Below, piece by piece: positions 1-17,737 of a stretch of 64,000 nucleotides of DNA (position 1 is the first letter of the stretch; every line of letters begins with the position of its first letter). The DNA is from Undaria pinnatifida (lineage: Eukaryota > Sar > Phaeophyceae > Laminariales > Alariaceae): positions 3,769,710 through 3,833,709 of the forward strand of contig JABAKD010000014.1 in the NCBI GenBank assembly GCA_012845835.1, written 5' to 3'. The translations under genes and the position numbers were made by a program. The notes beneath the pieces were generated by a model, which saw only the letters and a program-made list of their open reading frames with translations, was not told where the DNA came from and did no database searches.

Positions 1-626
1 GTCGCCGTTCCTTGGCTTGACGGGAAACTGATATTCACGACTGCGTATCTTAGGCAAGATTTATTTCACCACGACTGTCATGCGAGAACATTAGGAGTTA
101 CTTTCACGAGTCAGGTCGAGTCAGGGTAACCCGTCCCGACCCGCGAGATATAAAAAACTCCTGACCCCACCCGACCCGTCCCATGAGATCCCAAACACCT
201 CTCAGCCCGACCCCACTCGACCCGCGAGATTTTGATAACCTCCTGACGTGATCGGCGGGTTCGGGTTGTGACCCGTGGAAAGCGCTGAAAATTAGGAGCC
301 GTCCCCGGAGTTCAGGCCTTGCGTTTCGGGGTGGGGTCAGGGTTAGGGTTGGGGTTGGGAGCTGACTGATGTGCTGGAGAGGACGGATGGATGCGGTGGG
401 AACATGCAAATCTCAAGGCCTGAAACCCGGGCATGGCTCCCTACCATCCCCGGTAGTCGTTACTTTTGGTATCGCCTGTGAGTAGGCTCGTACTGCTCTT
501 CGGCAGTGTCAATGTGTACGCCATCTGCGGGCAGTCGTCTTCCCGTCGTCGTCTACCTGGTTTGAGCTGTCGCACTCGTTCGATTTCTTGCCGGGTTTAT
601 AATGAGAGGTGGAAGCGGAGGCATGA
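1..626. repeat. Region 5' of TBP with GGGTCGGG-type inverted repeat
   Basis: About 106-290 holds a repeat with inverted ends: TTCACGAGTCAGGTCGAGTC on the left and GTGACCCGTGGAAAG on the right. Related copies lie at about 2558-2741, 31365-31535 and 52940-53095. It looks like a non-autonomous inverted-repeat element. The rest of the stretch shows no exon I recognise; a core promoter for TBP cannot be picked out. Confidence 0.55.
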
Positions 627-746
627 TTCCGTTCCTCTAGGTGTATCTATTATCCGAGCACTGATCAATGTTTCCCGTTGTCAAACCCTCGACACCTCCA
701 CCAACAGCAACAACAGCTAAAGCAGCAGCAGCAGCAGAAGCCGGCA

Positions 747-7966
<7,220 letters not shown>

Positions 7967-8770
7967 CGCGACTAAGGAAGCACTCTCCATAGTTCTATCA
8001 GACGCTACTACAATGGGTACCCCGTCTTAAAAGCGCGCAGGATAAGAGCTTTCGGGACTTAGGAGCGGTCAAATCGGCAGTTTCCCGCCTCTACTATAAC
8101 TACTATAAGCTATGTACTGTGCACTACAGATGAGAGCAGCCGTACAGTTAACCCCTTTAGAGCCCCAAAATCCCTTCCTGTACTCACTTCAAGTAAAATT
8201 GTCCCCGAAACGGGTTTCCAGTTTTAAAGGCGTTAATATCGCTTGTTTCGGCTTGTCACAGGGTGTTCTCAGATCGGGGCACCCACTGTTATAAATCTAC
8301 CGCCCAAACGGCGAGCAGAGAGCGCCGAATCGTAGCCTCCCGGGAATAGGTTGTTTGTGTCCCTCCCAAGGATATATTGCTTGAGTCCCTGGGATTGGAA
8401 AGAGGGGGGGGGGCAGCGTAGGAGGCATTTTCCTTGGGGAGGGGTTATTTATGTCCCCTGTTATGGGTTTCCTTTTTGGAAAGCGTTTTTTCTCGGGGAT
8501 GACATCGAACGATGTCCTTTTATTGTCCAAGCTATTGTTTTAACGCCGATGCTCGGCGGTAACATTGTGGAGGTGTTGGCTGGCTGTAGTGCTGTTGTTG
8601 TAGCGCTCTTTTTCTGATTGATTTACGGCGGACGGGCGGACAGGCGGGCGGGCGGGCGGGCGGGTGGCCACCAGCGCACTCATTAGGGCTCCGGAGTCGG
8701 TTGCGTGAAGCGTGGTGTCGGGGGGTGGCCACTTGGCCGCGGGATGTCCTCGCAGATAAAGTAACTTTGT
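7967..8770. other. Intergenic after TBP; one TTAA MITE, GGGC run
   Basis: Contains the TTAA-flanked MITE at 8148-8236 and a short GGGC run (8642-8664). I see no exon or RNA gene. No clear polyadenylation signal can be assigned to TBP. Confidence 0.5.
8148..8236. mobile_element. TTAA-flanked palindromic MITE, copy 1
   Basis: 89 bp bounded by TTAA on both sides. Ends CCCCTTTAGAGCCCC and CCAGTTTTAAAGGCG are imperfect inverted repeats. The TTAA target suggests a piggyBac-type mover. Copies also at 25526, 26016, 31180 and 44206. Confidence 0.75.
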
Positions 8771-8819
8771 GTGTTACTAGTTTATATCATGCAGCAAAGA
8801 AGGCGGGTAAATGGTGCCG

Positions 8820-9130
8820 GGGAGTCGTTCTACGACAGCCCCCCCAACTTTTCTTTCAATGAAGTCGCCCGTTTCGAAACCAGCTCCTGGCCGTATCTCC
8901 CTGAATTCCGGTGCCCCTTGCCCCCAACCCGAGGTCATCGCTTGATGGTCCTTCCTTTGCAAACAAGAACACATGTTGAAACATTTTTTTCATTGCACCC
9001 TTCCTCGTGTCGAGCAGCCATGAAACGTTCGCGAAATAAAATGGTTGTTTTTGAGGGGGGCGATCGTGAAATCAGTCCCGGGGGTCCTCCAAGCAGCCGA
9101 ACGGTTCATGGCCAGGTGACCGATAGATGA
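8820..9130. repeat. Dispersed repeat W, copy 1
   Basis: About 300 bp from TTCTACGACAGCCCCCCCAA to TGAAATCAGTC. Copies at 47240-47480 and 54880-55130. Reading frames across it are similar between the later two copies but broken here. Function unknown. Confidence 0.6.
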
Positions 9131-10122
9131 GGCAAGCAATCGCTCGGAGCGCCGCGCAGCCCAGATGCATGGTGCCCAAAGCTGAAGGGAGGGGGCGGCA
9201 GTAGGGAAACCACGGTTGAAGAAAGCAACAAGGAGACGGCAGAAAGGGCAGCAAGGCACCAGGCCGACTAGTAGGTAGAACCTGTCTACGTAACTCAAAA
9301 CTGCTGCGACTACGTTGTGTTTTGTTTCGTTCTTTGGATTGCCTGCTCCATCCCGCTCGGAGGGGCAGTGCCGGCCGATACGGCGTTACTGCCACCGCCG
9401 GTATGCTGGTTCTTGATTAACCGGTTTTTCCTTCAATTTATTTTGTTCCTTTCTTTGTGCTTTTTTTTCCTTTTTTGCTTTGCCCTTTCTGCTTCCGTTT
9501 GGGTACCCTTGGGGTTATCGAGACGATGATGTCGGTATAGACACCCCGCCATCGTAAAGACAGGCAATAGAGGACACGGACCAGGTAGCAATGCTCCTGA
9601 CCCTCCAGTAGTTTCATTCGGAACAACCGTGCCGTCCTGTTTCCCTGTTTCCGTTTTTTTTCGTTTTTGCTTTCTTGCTCATCTTTGCTGTATTCTTTTT
9701 ATTTTTGCTGCAAAATAGTCTGGTGTGCTGGCTTGCGTATTTCTGTGTTTCGCCCGTGTGCTGTGTTAACGCAATACATGGTAATCAAACGTAAATGCAT
9801 AGACTATATACTTGGAAGTATATGTGTTTGTCACGGTTAAAGCTTGAGAAACCTGCGACGAGTTTGCACTTGACTGAAGTGCGTAGGAATGCGGGGAAAC
9901 TACGTAAAGTCGTGTTGATTCGTGGACGCCTGTTCACGGATAGTAGTCTGTTGAAATCTTCTGTGATACGAGTGACGAGCAGGTGGTGGGTGGTTGACGC
10001 ACTGTGTTTGTCGTTTTTATTTTTATTTTTGATATTACCTTTTTACTTTGTTGCCAGCTCAACTCGTAGTTCGGTTTTGCCCTCTCCTTCTCGTCGGCTA
10101 TCTTGACAAGCGGTAGCCACAG
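9131..10122. other. No gene recognised
   Basis: T-rich tracts near 9420-9500 and 9650-9720. Longest reading frames have no family signature and no supporting splice sites. I see nothing further. Confidence 0.4.
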
Positions 10123-10199
10123 GTGTCTTTCCCTTCTCCCCCCCCGTGCGTACTGGGTAAACTGGTAAACCGAGTACATTATGAGAGCTACGTCTCTTC

Positions 10200-11112
10200 G
10201 CTGGACCAGCTCCTCGAGACGAGCCCCCAGCGAGACACAAGCGAATCTCAAGGCGAGAAGGAGACACGAGACTTGGCCAAGGCCCGGCAACGGGGTCAAT
10301 CGGGATCAGGGGCTACCGCCTTCCTAAGGGCGAGGCCTGTAGACTCAGCTAGAACCATCCCTGCATCAGAGTTCGTGACTGCGGGAAAGAGATTTCTGGG
10401 GATAGAGGACTTTTTGGCGGCGAGGTGCCAATGCTGCGATGAAGCGGAAGTTAATACGCGGCATGCACGATTGTGTCACCGATCGAGCGCGCAGGTGAAC
10501 CAGCACCAACCCTTTGTGCACGCGCTCTCCCGCACCCTTTATATCATGTCCATCCGCCACCAGGTGGAAAGCGTTCCACGCGGACAAGGATTTGCGAATG
10601 GACATCGTGATTGAGGCAGGTGGACTAAGAGATGCTACGACATCGGAGTACCGCGACAAGTCGATACTCCTCGACGTCACGTATGCGGACCCACAAGGAG
10701 GAATCCACATGCGGGCAGGAAGTGCGGAAACGGATCAGCGGCTTCCACTTCCGAGGTGCGCAAGCGCAACCACTACGCTCGTCCGGGACAGGTGTCCTTC
10801 GACGAACGCAACTATAAACTCGCCACCCTCGCGGTGGAAAGCTTTGGGCGCCTCGGTAAAGAAGGCAGCGACCTGATAGATCAGGTGGCGGCAAGCATCG
10901 TTGGAGGGACGGACGCATCGTCCCCAGCGCGGAAAGGCATGTGCAAGGAGCGACTATTCCAAATCATCTCTGTGACCACTCAGGTCGCGATTTCGCACAG
11001 AGTTCATCGATATAGGCTATCTCTGAGGGATCGTCAGGCCGCGAGGGGAAGGGAGGAAGAATCGGGAGGACTACGGCCACTGGCCTGGGGTGGCAATATT
11101 GACGAGGATTAA
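10200..11112 (+). pseudogene. 3' fragment of a non-LTR retroelement: zinc finger plus restriction-like endonuclease
   Basis: Three frame segments together look like one C-terminal domain. Segment 1 (to about 10560) has a zinc-finger pattern in FLAARCQCC...TRHARLC (Cys-x2-Cys, His-x3-Cys). Segment 2 (about 10570-10740) has DLRMDIVIEAGG and LLDVTYADP, which resemble the PD-(D/E)xK endonuclease core used by R2/CRE-type non-LTR retrotransposons to nick target DNA. Segment 3 (to 11112, ending NIDED-stop) has SFDERNYKLATLAVESFGRL. Frameshifts near 10565 and 10740 show it is dead. No RT domain lies upstream, as expected for 5' truncation. The family assignment rests on motif shape only. Confidence 0.6.
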
Positions 11113-11344
11113 GGTAGACTCTCAACTAAAACATATATAGGGAAAGGAAATGGTAGATGGAAGGAGAAGATGTGTGGGGAAAGGAGATGGGCAAATGGTT
11201 GGCCCGGAAGATACCATTTCATTGCATTACGGTGCCATCATTCGACTCCATATTAGGTACTACTGCTGCTTTATGGAAGGACATTCGATTTCCATCGGAA
11301 AGCCATCTACGCTATATTGTCGGAGGGCAAAAATAATGATAATA

Positions 11345-11760
11345 GTTTACAGATTCGACGTGAAACCATGTCATGGTTGAGGTGAAACCACGTGATATCA
11401 GATGTCACACTCACGTCAAGGCCATCATAGATGAGCGGTAGTGTTGGTGGCGATGATGGGACAAGCAGGACGCCCCCCATCTCACTACCTGCTCTACCCT
11501 GCGTTTCCCTGCGTTACCCCGCACTACCGTGCCTAGCCTTGTCATGCCTGTCTTTTAGTATCCTCTTTTTTAGGGGAATAATGCATATAAGCTATTGCGT
11601 CTATCCAGCGAGCCTTGAGGAGAGACCAATGAAGACACTGGAACACATGAGGAGGACGCTTCCCAACACCGACCAACCACGCATCCCCCTCTCGGAATAC
11701 CAATACATTCTTCTTTGTAGACTTCTTATTATTGGCGTTGAGCTATGAGAAGCTCGAGGA
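11345..11760 (+). repeat. Dispersed repeat Y, copy 1
   Basis: Starts with the near-palindrome GTGAAACCATGTCATGGTTG, then GTCACACTCACGTCAAGGCC, a run of CCCTGC/TACC variants, and ends around ATACCAATACATTC. Copies at 37825-38065 (shorter) and 43015-43425. No conserved ORF. Confidence 0.65.
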
Positions 11761-13046
11761 GACAGGAAAGGAGGAGTGAGAGCATGGGGTGGGGTGAGGC
11801 TCACAGAGTTCGCTTCCCGCCAGCATTGGTGCTGTGCTCTCTTCTGGACCTTCACCTGTGGAACGTTCTCCTAGATGTTCTATATTCCTATGAGCGCTTA
11901 AGGCGCTTACATCTATCTCTTTTGTCCAGAGGAGGAACGTTCCATTACCGAGAACGCTCTTGTGGTGTAAGCTAGCTAGATTCTACGGGTTATCTTCTCC
12001 ACTCAGAATTTTACGTTCAAGAGCATCTTCTTGTGGCCAATAGACCATGACTCTGCGGGCTATCTTACCGAATCTATTGACAGCTATAATGACACTCTGT
12101 TACATTAGCCCACCCTGAATAGTCGTATAGGCACACCTCAAGACGGTCGAAGGGTAACGACAAAGTTCATCCTAAAGACCGTGAAAGGGGGTCGAAGATG
12201 CCGCTATTCGAAACAAAGAATTGAGGCTAAAGATTCCCCCACACCTTGTAATGAGGCCTAAACGCCAAGGATGGGGACATTCACGAATAAAGCAGATCGC
12301 TGAAAGAAAGACCATAATAAGATAGAGGAAGACACAAAACCCAGAATGGGGTGACCGAAGTTGAGCAACCGAAGCTAGAAACGAAAAAGGAAACCTGAAG
12401 ACGAAGCGAGGCGGGTTTTTTTCCGATCTGGGTGTCCGACCTGATTTCCGATTTATCCGAACTGCCTATATGAGGTACATCATAGATAGAGGGGTGTGTG
12501 TGGGTAGTAGAGCGACATCGCCCCCCCCCCTAGCAGTTAGGGGGGTTCTTTCCAGATAATGTAATATATCGGGGCGATTTTTTTTCCGATCTGGGTGTCC
12601 GATCCGATTTCCGATTTATCGGAACTTCCTACCTGGTGCACATCATATACGATGTGGATGTGTTTTGTGGGTGTTCTTCACACATGAAACTCATATTTGC
12701 ACCCATCTATATCGAGCGCAACCAGTGTCGTCGTCCGTGCTGATGATGCTCGGCGAAATCTTCGATCTCACAGCTGGATGGAAGAGTGTATTTATTTGTA
12801 TTTTTATCATAATAATAGAGAGACGAGCTCTCTCTCTCTGTGGTCACAAAAGCTATGAGACAGATTTAAACACATATTATTATTATCATTATTATTTTCG
12901 CCCTCCGACAATGTAGCGTAGATGCCTTTCCGATACAAATCGAATATCCTTCCTTAAAGCAGCGGTAGCACCTAATATGAAGTCGAATGATCGAACCATA
13001 ATGCAGTGGTATCTTCTTGAGTCCAAATACAGCAACCAAGCTTCAA
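11761..13046. other. Repeat-rich, no gene; short duplication at 12415 and 12580
   Basis: An approximately 80-bp block with TTTTTTTCCGATCTGGGTGT and GATTTCCGATTTATC occurs at 12417-12495 and again at 12578-12655. A partial family Z copy with an AT tail lies at 12735-12800. Nothing else recognised. Confidence 0.5.
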
Positions 13047-13314
13047 TGTTAAGATACGGCCTCGAAAGGCCTGTAGGTATCCGAATTTGAGATCATTTGA
13101 ATGGGTTTCGTATGATAAGGTTGGCGGTTTATATTCGGGGAAGTTAGGAATTAGATCGGAGGCACGCGCCTCCGATCTCAGAAGCTATCCCGGGCTCTGG
13201 TGGAAACGAATAAAGCTACATCTCTACGAAGGAACGAAAGTGAGTACTCCGAGGACCTACCCAATTGGCAGACCTGCAGGGGGCACTCTGTGTCCCCCAC
13301 CTATTAATTTAACA
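13047..13314 (+). repeat. 5' LTR
   Basis: 268 bp, TGTTAAGATACGG to ATTAATTTAACA; ends are TGTTAA/TTAACA inverted repeats. Contains a 10-bp inverted pair around ATCGGAGGCACGCGCCTCC and a possible polyadenylation motif AATAAA in CGAATAAAGC. Identical by eye to 21091-21358. Confidence 0.95.
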
Positions 13315-13315
13315 A

Positions 13316-13332
13316 GTGGCGTCGTCGGCAGG
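13316..13332 (+). other. Primer-binding site of the LTR element
   Basis: TGGCGTCGTCGGCAGGA begins 2 nt after the 5' LTR. TGG is the complement of a tRNA CCA end. The same 17 bases occur at the matching place in the TRIM at 54113-54506. Which tRNA primes is not determined. Confidence 0.7.
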
Positions 13333-13442
13333 ACAGAAAAAAAGCGAAACATTTTTTTTCTCTCCCTGTTTCTTCGACGGGAGCGCGGTCATGCGCCCTG
13401 TCGGGGCCCCGGCCCGCAGATCATGGGCGCGGCCAGGGTCGA

Positions 13443-13799
13443 GTGCCGTCCCAGTCGCTTTCGTGGCAGACGGGATCGAGCCATCATTCAACTGTCATGC
13501 CCATCGATGATTCATCTGACCCTTGGCTTGACCACACATCGAACTGCTGGCCACTAGAAGAGCATCATTATGCAGAAGGTTTCGCCGTTAAGGCCTCGTT
13601 TAAGACAGTCGACCCTCCCCTTTGGAGCGGCCTCCTTTCACCTCGCGCTGATGCCCTCCGAGAAAACCGGGGGCTTTGCCTCAACTGCCACGAAGACAAC
13701 CATTCCTTCAAGCTTTGTAGGCATCCTTATATTACTGCGAGTGGCTGCTTGAACCCTGAACTAGGCCAACTTGGCGACGATGACGCACACCGACGTTGA
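13443..13799 (+). CDS. Gag-like fragment with CCHC zinc knuckle
   Basis: An open frame of 118 residues whose C-terminal half has CLNCHEDNHSFKLC, a perfect Cys-x2-Cys-x4-His-x4-Cys knuckle as in retroelement nucleocapsids, which bind the element RNA. The upstream matrix/capsid part is very short and not recognisable, and the frame stops at 13799. Either the Gag is minimal or the ORF is decayed. The start shown is simply the first ATG in the frame. Confidence 0.6.
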   Translation: MPSQSLSWQTGSSHHSTVMPIDDSSDPWLDHTSNCWPLEEHHYAEGFAVKASFKTVDPPLWSGLLSPRADALRENRGLCLNCHEDNHSFKLCRHPYITASGCLNPELGQLGDDDAHRR

Positions 13800-15160
13800 C
13801 AAACACGCATGGTCTGCTACCGCCGAGACGACAAATCCTCTCGCCCAAACAACCACAAGAAAAATCGTCGCCATCTTTCAGGATCAGGGCCAGGTAAACT
13901 GTTACAACGATACCACATACACGTCGGATCACCATGGTATCCTGCGCTCGCCCGCCTCTTCTGCCCCCGCTCCCGCTTCTCGAATGCGCTTTGGAGCAGC
14001 CCACAACCCGGGCGAAAATAAATGTGCGCGCCAACCTGGCACATTCCGTAACGGCAATTGACAGCTCGACGGCGGTACGGCACCGTCGACAACACTGTCG
14101 GGGGGTACCTATTTTGGTTTCAGGAAATGCTCGTGTTCTGTTGCTAGCCTGTCCAGAAACGCAGCACAGATTGCCTCTGTCAAGAGCCTACGGGCTCCTA
14201 CGCCGTCTGCGGACGATTCTCACGGCGTAGTACCGGCGGCGGAAACTAGCGCTTCAAGCGTGGTTTCCTCCAGCCAGGTAATTTTTTTTCTTTTCTTTCT
14301 TTTTCGACGGCGAGAACGCGCGCTTTCAGCGACGTTCCCCTCGGTCATGGTCTGAGTTCGGCAACGGGAACCGCGCTTCCAGCGCCGTTTCCCTCAGCCG
14401 CGGCATAAACTCAGCAATGGGGGTACGCGCTCCAAACGCCGCCCCCATCAACCATGGCACGGGAGCCTGCGCTTTGCGCGCTCCCCCTCTAGGTACGCGC
14501 CGCGCAACAATATAGCTGCAGCGACGGCGCGTCGCCTTTTTTACGCGTATGTGTGCATCCCCCCCTCTCCCTGACCAGGCGGTGGCGGTCGGTTTGAGGT
14601 GTGGGACGGTCGACCCTCGAAACACTTTTTCTGACCACGAGGTGGCGGTCGATTTGAGGTGTGGGAAGGCCAACACTAAAACACCGAGATCTTTTGCGAG
14701 GCTCGATCCAGTGTTTGCTCGCGATAAGAGCGGGCGCTCTGTCCTTTTTTCCATCAAGGAGGAGTCGACAAGATTAGCTACCTCGTCTCCCTTCTCCAAG
14801 AGACATAACGGAAGAGAGCCTCCTCGGGTAAAAATATTATTGCCTTGCCCGAGCCCCGCTCCAGAAGACGCCCACAGGGTTTACGGACCCTGCTTCGTCT
14901 TTTAACACGCTAACCCACGTGTTTCAGGCTACGTCTGCCCCAGTGGCACAGGAAGAAGATCCGACACTGCGCGACGGGCCAGTGGTGACTCCACGGCCTC
15001 CAGCCTGATCAGCTGGACGCTATTCCCGTAAATTTACGGAAGAATCGCGCCTCTCGTCAAGCAGAAACAGCTCAGAGCCCCTGCCCCTTTGGGCGCAGTT
15101 GGAGCAGTTTTCTTGCGATTATACGCCAAAAAGCGAAGAGGCCACGACGCGAGAAACCGT
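13800..15160 (+). other. Internal region of LTR element without a recognised domain
   Basis: Several short overlapping frames rich in Arg/Pro/Ser. Two adjacent 60-bp segments near 14575 and 14635 share AGGTGGCGGTCGRTTTGAGG. The stretch 14842-14925 reappears in inverted orientation at 21908-21986, so it belongs to a wider element family. Confidence 0.5.
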
Positions 15161-15910
15161 GGGTTCGGACTCGCGTCGTGCTCCCGAGGCCTGGTGTTCC
15201 TGAGGGGGACACTACAGGCCCAAAGAGCCGAGGACTGGTGTTCCCAGACGGGGACATTACAGACCCAAATGCCCAAAGAGGCTACCGACGGGTTGGCACC
15301 GTCGGTGTTGGACTCTTTTTCGGGTGTAATGAGGGCGGCTTCTTACGAGTTTCCGCCAGCGAGTGAGGAGGACCCGAGGCGAGAAACCCCAGGTTCGGAC
15401 TCGCATGTTGCTCCCGAGGCCTGGTGCCCCCGCAAGGGGACATTACAGGCCAAAGAGCCGAGGACTGGTGTTCCCAGACGGGGACATTGCAGACCCAAAT
15501 GCCGAACGAGGCTACCGACGGGTTGGCACCGTCGGTGTTGGACTCGTTTTCGGGTGCAATGAGGGCGGCTTCTTACGAGTTTCCGCCAGCGAGTGAGGAG
15601 GACCCGAGGCGAGAAACCCCAGGTTCGGACTCGCATGTTGCTCCTGAGGCCTGGTGCTCCCGCAAGGGGACATTACACGCCCAAGTAGCCGAGGACTGGT
15701 GTTCCCAAAAGGGGACATTGCAGACCCACAAATGCCGAACGAGGCTACCGACGGGTTGGCACCGTCGGTTTTTGCCATTTTTCGGGCGCAGTTAGAGCGG
15801 ATTCTCGCGCTTTTCCGCCAACGAGCGAAGAAAGACCCGAGGCGAGATACCACGGGTTCGGATTCGCGTCGTGCTCCCGAGGCCTGGTGTTCCTGGACGG
15901 GGACATTGCA
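15160..15910 (+). repeat. 230-bp tandem repeat inside the LTR element
   Basis: Block starts marked by CCGAGGCCTGGTG (or CTGAGGCCTGGTG) at about 15184, 15414, 15644 and 15876, so period about 230 bp with just over three copies. Each holds GGCTACCGACGGGTTGGCAC and GACTGGTGTTCCCA. Copies two and three are nearly identical, pointing to recent expansion. Confidence 0.85.
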
Positions 15911-15963
15911 GGCCCAAATTTCAACACGGATTTTGACCCTTCTCTCGAATACTCCACAGCCAA

Positions 15964-16460
15964 GTGGTGTTATTCTGGCAGCTCCCATCCTATTTTCCAC
16001 CCTGGTCCCCTTCGTCGTTTGCCGTGGACGACGTATCATATTCTTGCGCGGAGCAGGACATGATGGCCGAAAAGACCAAGTTTTTGCAAGACCATCGAGC
16101 AGTGGGGCTCATTATGTCGTCGCCTCGTCCAAGCACACGCAAACGCATCGGTCGAGGCGTGCACAACTTTGACTCCGCTGTTGGGGACAGGGAGAAGCAA
16201 AACGCCGTGTCACCTGGCACCTATGCCAAATTCACGCAGAATTCAGCCACAAAAAAAAAAAAAAAAAAAAAAAAAAAGTCACCTTTTGAGCTCTGACAAC
16301 AAGCTTCTGGCTGAATCCTGCCCTCTGAACCCAGTGTGGGGCGTTGGTCTCCGGGCTGATGGTCCCAGGGCCAACAGCCCATGCCAGGGGAGAGGAAAAC
16401 TTGCTCGGTGAGGCCCTTTCTGCCGTTCGCGCAGCTATTTGCGACAATGAGACCGGGTCG
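15964..16460 (+). pseudogene. NADAR-like domain within the LTR element, frameshifted
   Basis: Frame one (15964 to about 16250) reads LFWQLPSYF, then YSCAEQDMMAEK, IGRGVHNFDSAV and GTYAKFTQNSA. After a poly-A run (16250-16277) a second frame gives HLLSSDNKLLAES and PVWGVGLRAD (to about 16395), and a third frame gives ENLLGEALSAVRAAI. This order matches NADAR (YbiA/RibX-like) domains: the AEQYMMA signature, GR-V-F, KF-QN, LL-T-LAEASP, WG-G and W-G-N-LG. NADAR proteins are known as N-glycosidases on riboflavin-pathway intermediates and as enzymes that remove ADP-ribose from guanine in nucleic acid. Here Tyr is Asp in AEQxMMA and the Trp before DREKQ is Gly, and two frameshifts are present, so this copy is probably inactive. 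The shift at the poly-A run could in principle be a slippery site or an assembly error. Confidence 0.75.
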
Positions 16461-16615
16461 GCGCACCCGGCCTCCCCTAGTCGGTTCCGCACCTGCACTG
16501 CGAGTGCAAGAACCAAGAAATCTCGTCCGCGCCGCAACCAGACCGTTCACAGCGGCCAGCGCTCGCAAAGCTTCCCCTTCGGCGTTTCCGACCTATTTCT
16601 CGGGCGCGTTGGCCA

Positions 16616-17734
16616 ATGAAAAGCCGTGAAGTTGTGGAGATAGCTTTTAGCGTCGGCCCTGACCTTGCGATGTCAGAACACTGCCCCTGTTTCATCGAGG
16701 GTACTGTGACGCTGGACGACGTTTTGTTCACTATGAAAATCGCGTTTATCAGTCGAGCAACGCTCGACTTGGAGAGGCACTGGACTCCTAAAGATTTGGG
16801 GACCGGCAGCATTGCTTGGGTTCCCAAACACCTCCGAGGATACTGAGGGGAACAAAGTTCCGCATATCCTCCGGCCACAATACATAAGAGAGCATTGGCA
16901 AAGTGGGGACCCTCAATGCACGAGTCCAGCGGTAGCTTGAGTTCGTCACGGCGTTCGATTGCACACTCGAGTACCGCAAAGGCAGCGCCAAGGGCATCGC
17001 CGATTTTTCCGGCCCGTTTTCCAGAGCCCGCTACGGAGTACGACCGCAGTGGCTTGGAAAAATTCAACCTCGTGGGGTTGACAAGCCTCAACCCCGTTGG
17101 AGATAGCGGTATCTACCTCCTACGGACCCGCGGGCTGCGCGCTCCCCCCTCGCCGATCCCAGGAGTCGGTTCGGGTGGACTCGCGCCCCTCGCCAAAAGC
17201 ACTGTCTTGGGTGGGCTCGTGCCCCACACGGAAAGCACTGCTTTGGGTGGACTCGAACCCCTCGCCGAAAGCACTGTCTTGGGTGGGCTCGTGCCCCGCA
17301 CTGAACATGCTGCCTTGGGTGGGCTCCCTCTCACCTCTACCGCGTTTCACGATTTTCGCAAACACGAGCCACGTATAAGGATTGACGGCCTTTCTGTTTC
17401 CCCGGGGAGATTCGTCGCTCGTGTTTCTGCCTCCGTCGCCACTACCGAAGGCTGTACCGGCCGCGGGTCGATTTCACCTGCCGCCGACACTGTTTTCGCT
17501 TCGGTCTTTGCCATACCCATCGAGGGCGGCACGGGCTCCGCAGAAGCCCTGGCTGCAGCGACGCCCATCGCACAGCCGACTTATCTATCCCGGAGTTCTT
17601 TACAGGAGACGGCCCCCGCCGCGACCACCGGTTCGACTGTGTCCGTCTCCGCCATGCTTGGCACTCCAGCCCCTCCGTCGTCGACGACGCGCCAACGAAC
17701 AGCGATAACAACGGGTAATGCACTCCCGCTGTAG
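16616..17734 (+). other. Spacer ORFs between NADAR and integrase; 36-bp repeats
   Basis: A 76-residue frame (16619-16846) and a 279-residue frame (16895-17734) have no recognised domain. 17185-17335 holds four units of about 36 bp that read STVLGGLVP / STALGGLEP. Ala/Ser/Thr/Pro-rich flanks look like linker sequence. No RT motif. Confidence 0.5.
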
Positions 17735-17737
17735 ATT

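Noticed and set aside
13087..13557. 156-residue frame starting in the 5' LTR
   Set aside because: Starts inside LTR sequence and repeats identically in the 3' LTR; not a separate gene.
16477..17091. 204-residue minus-strand frame
   Set aside because: Antisense of the retroelement internal region; no domain.
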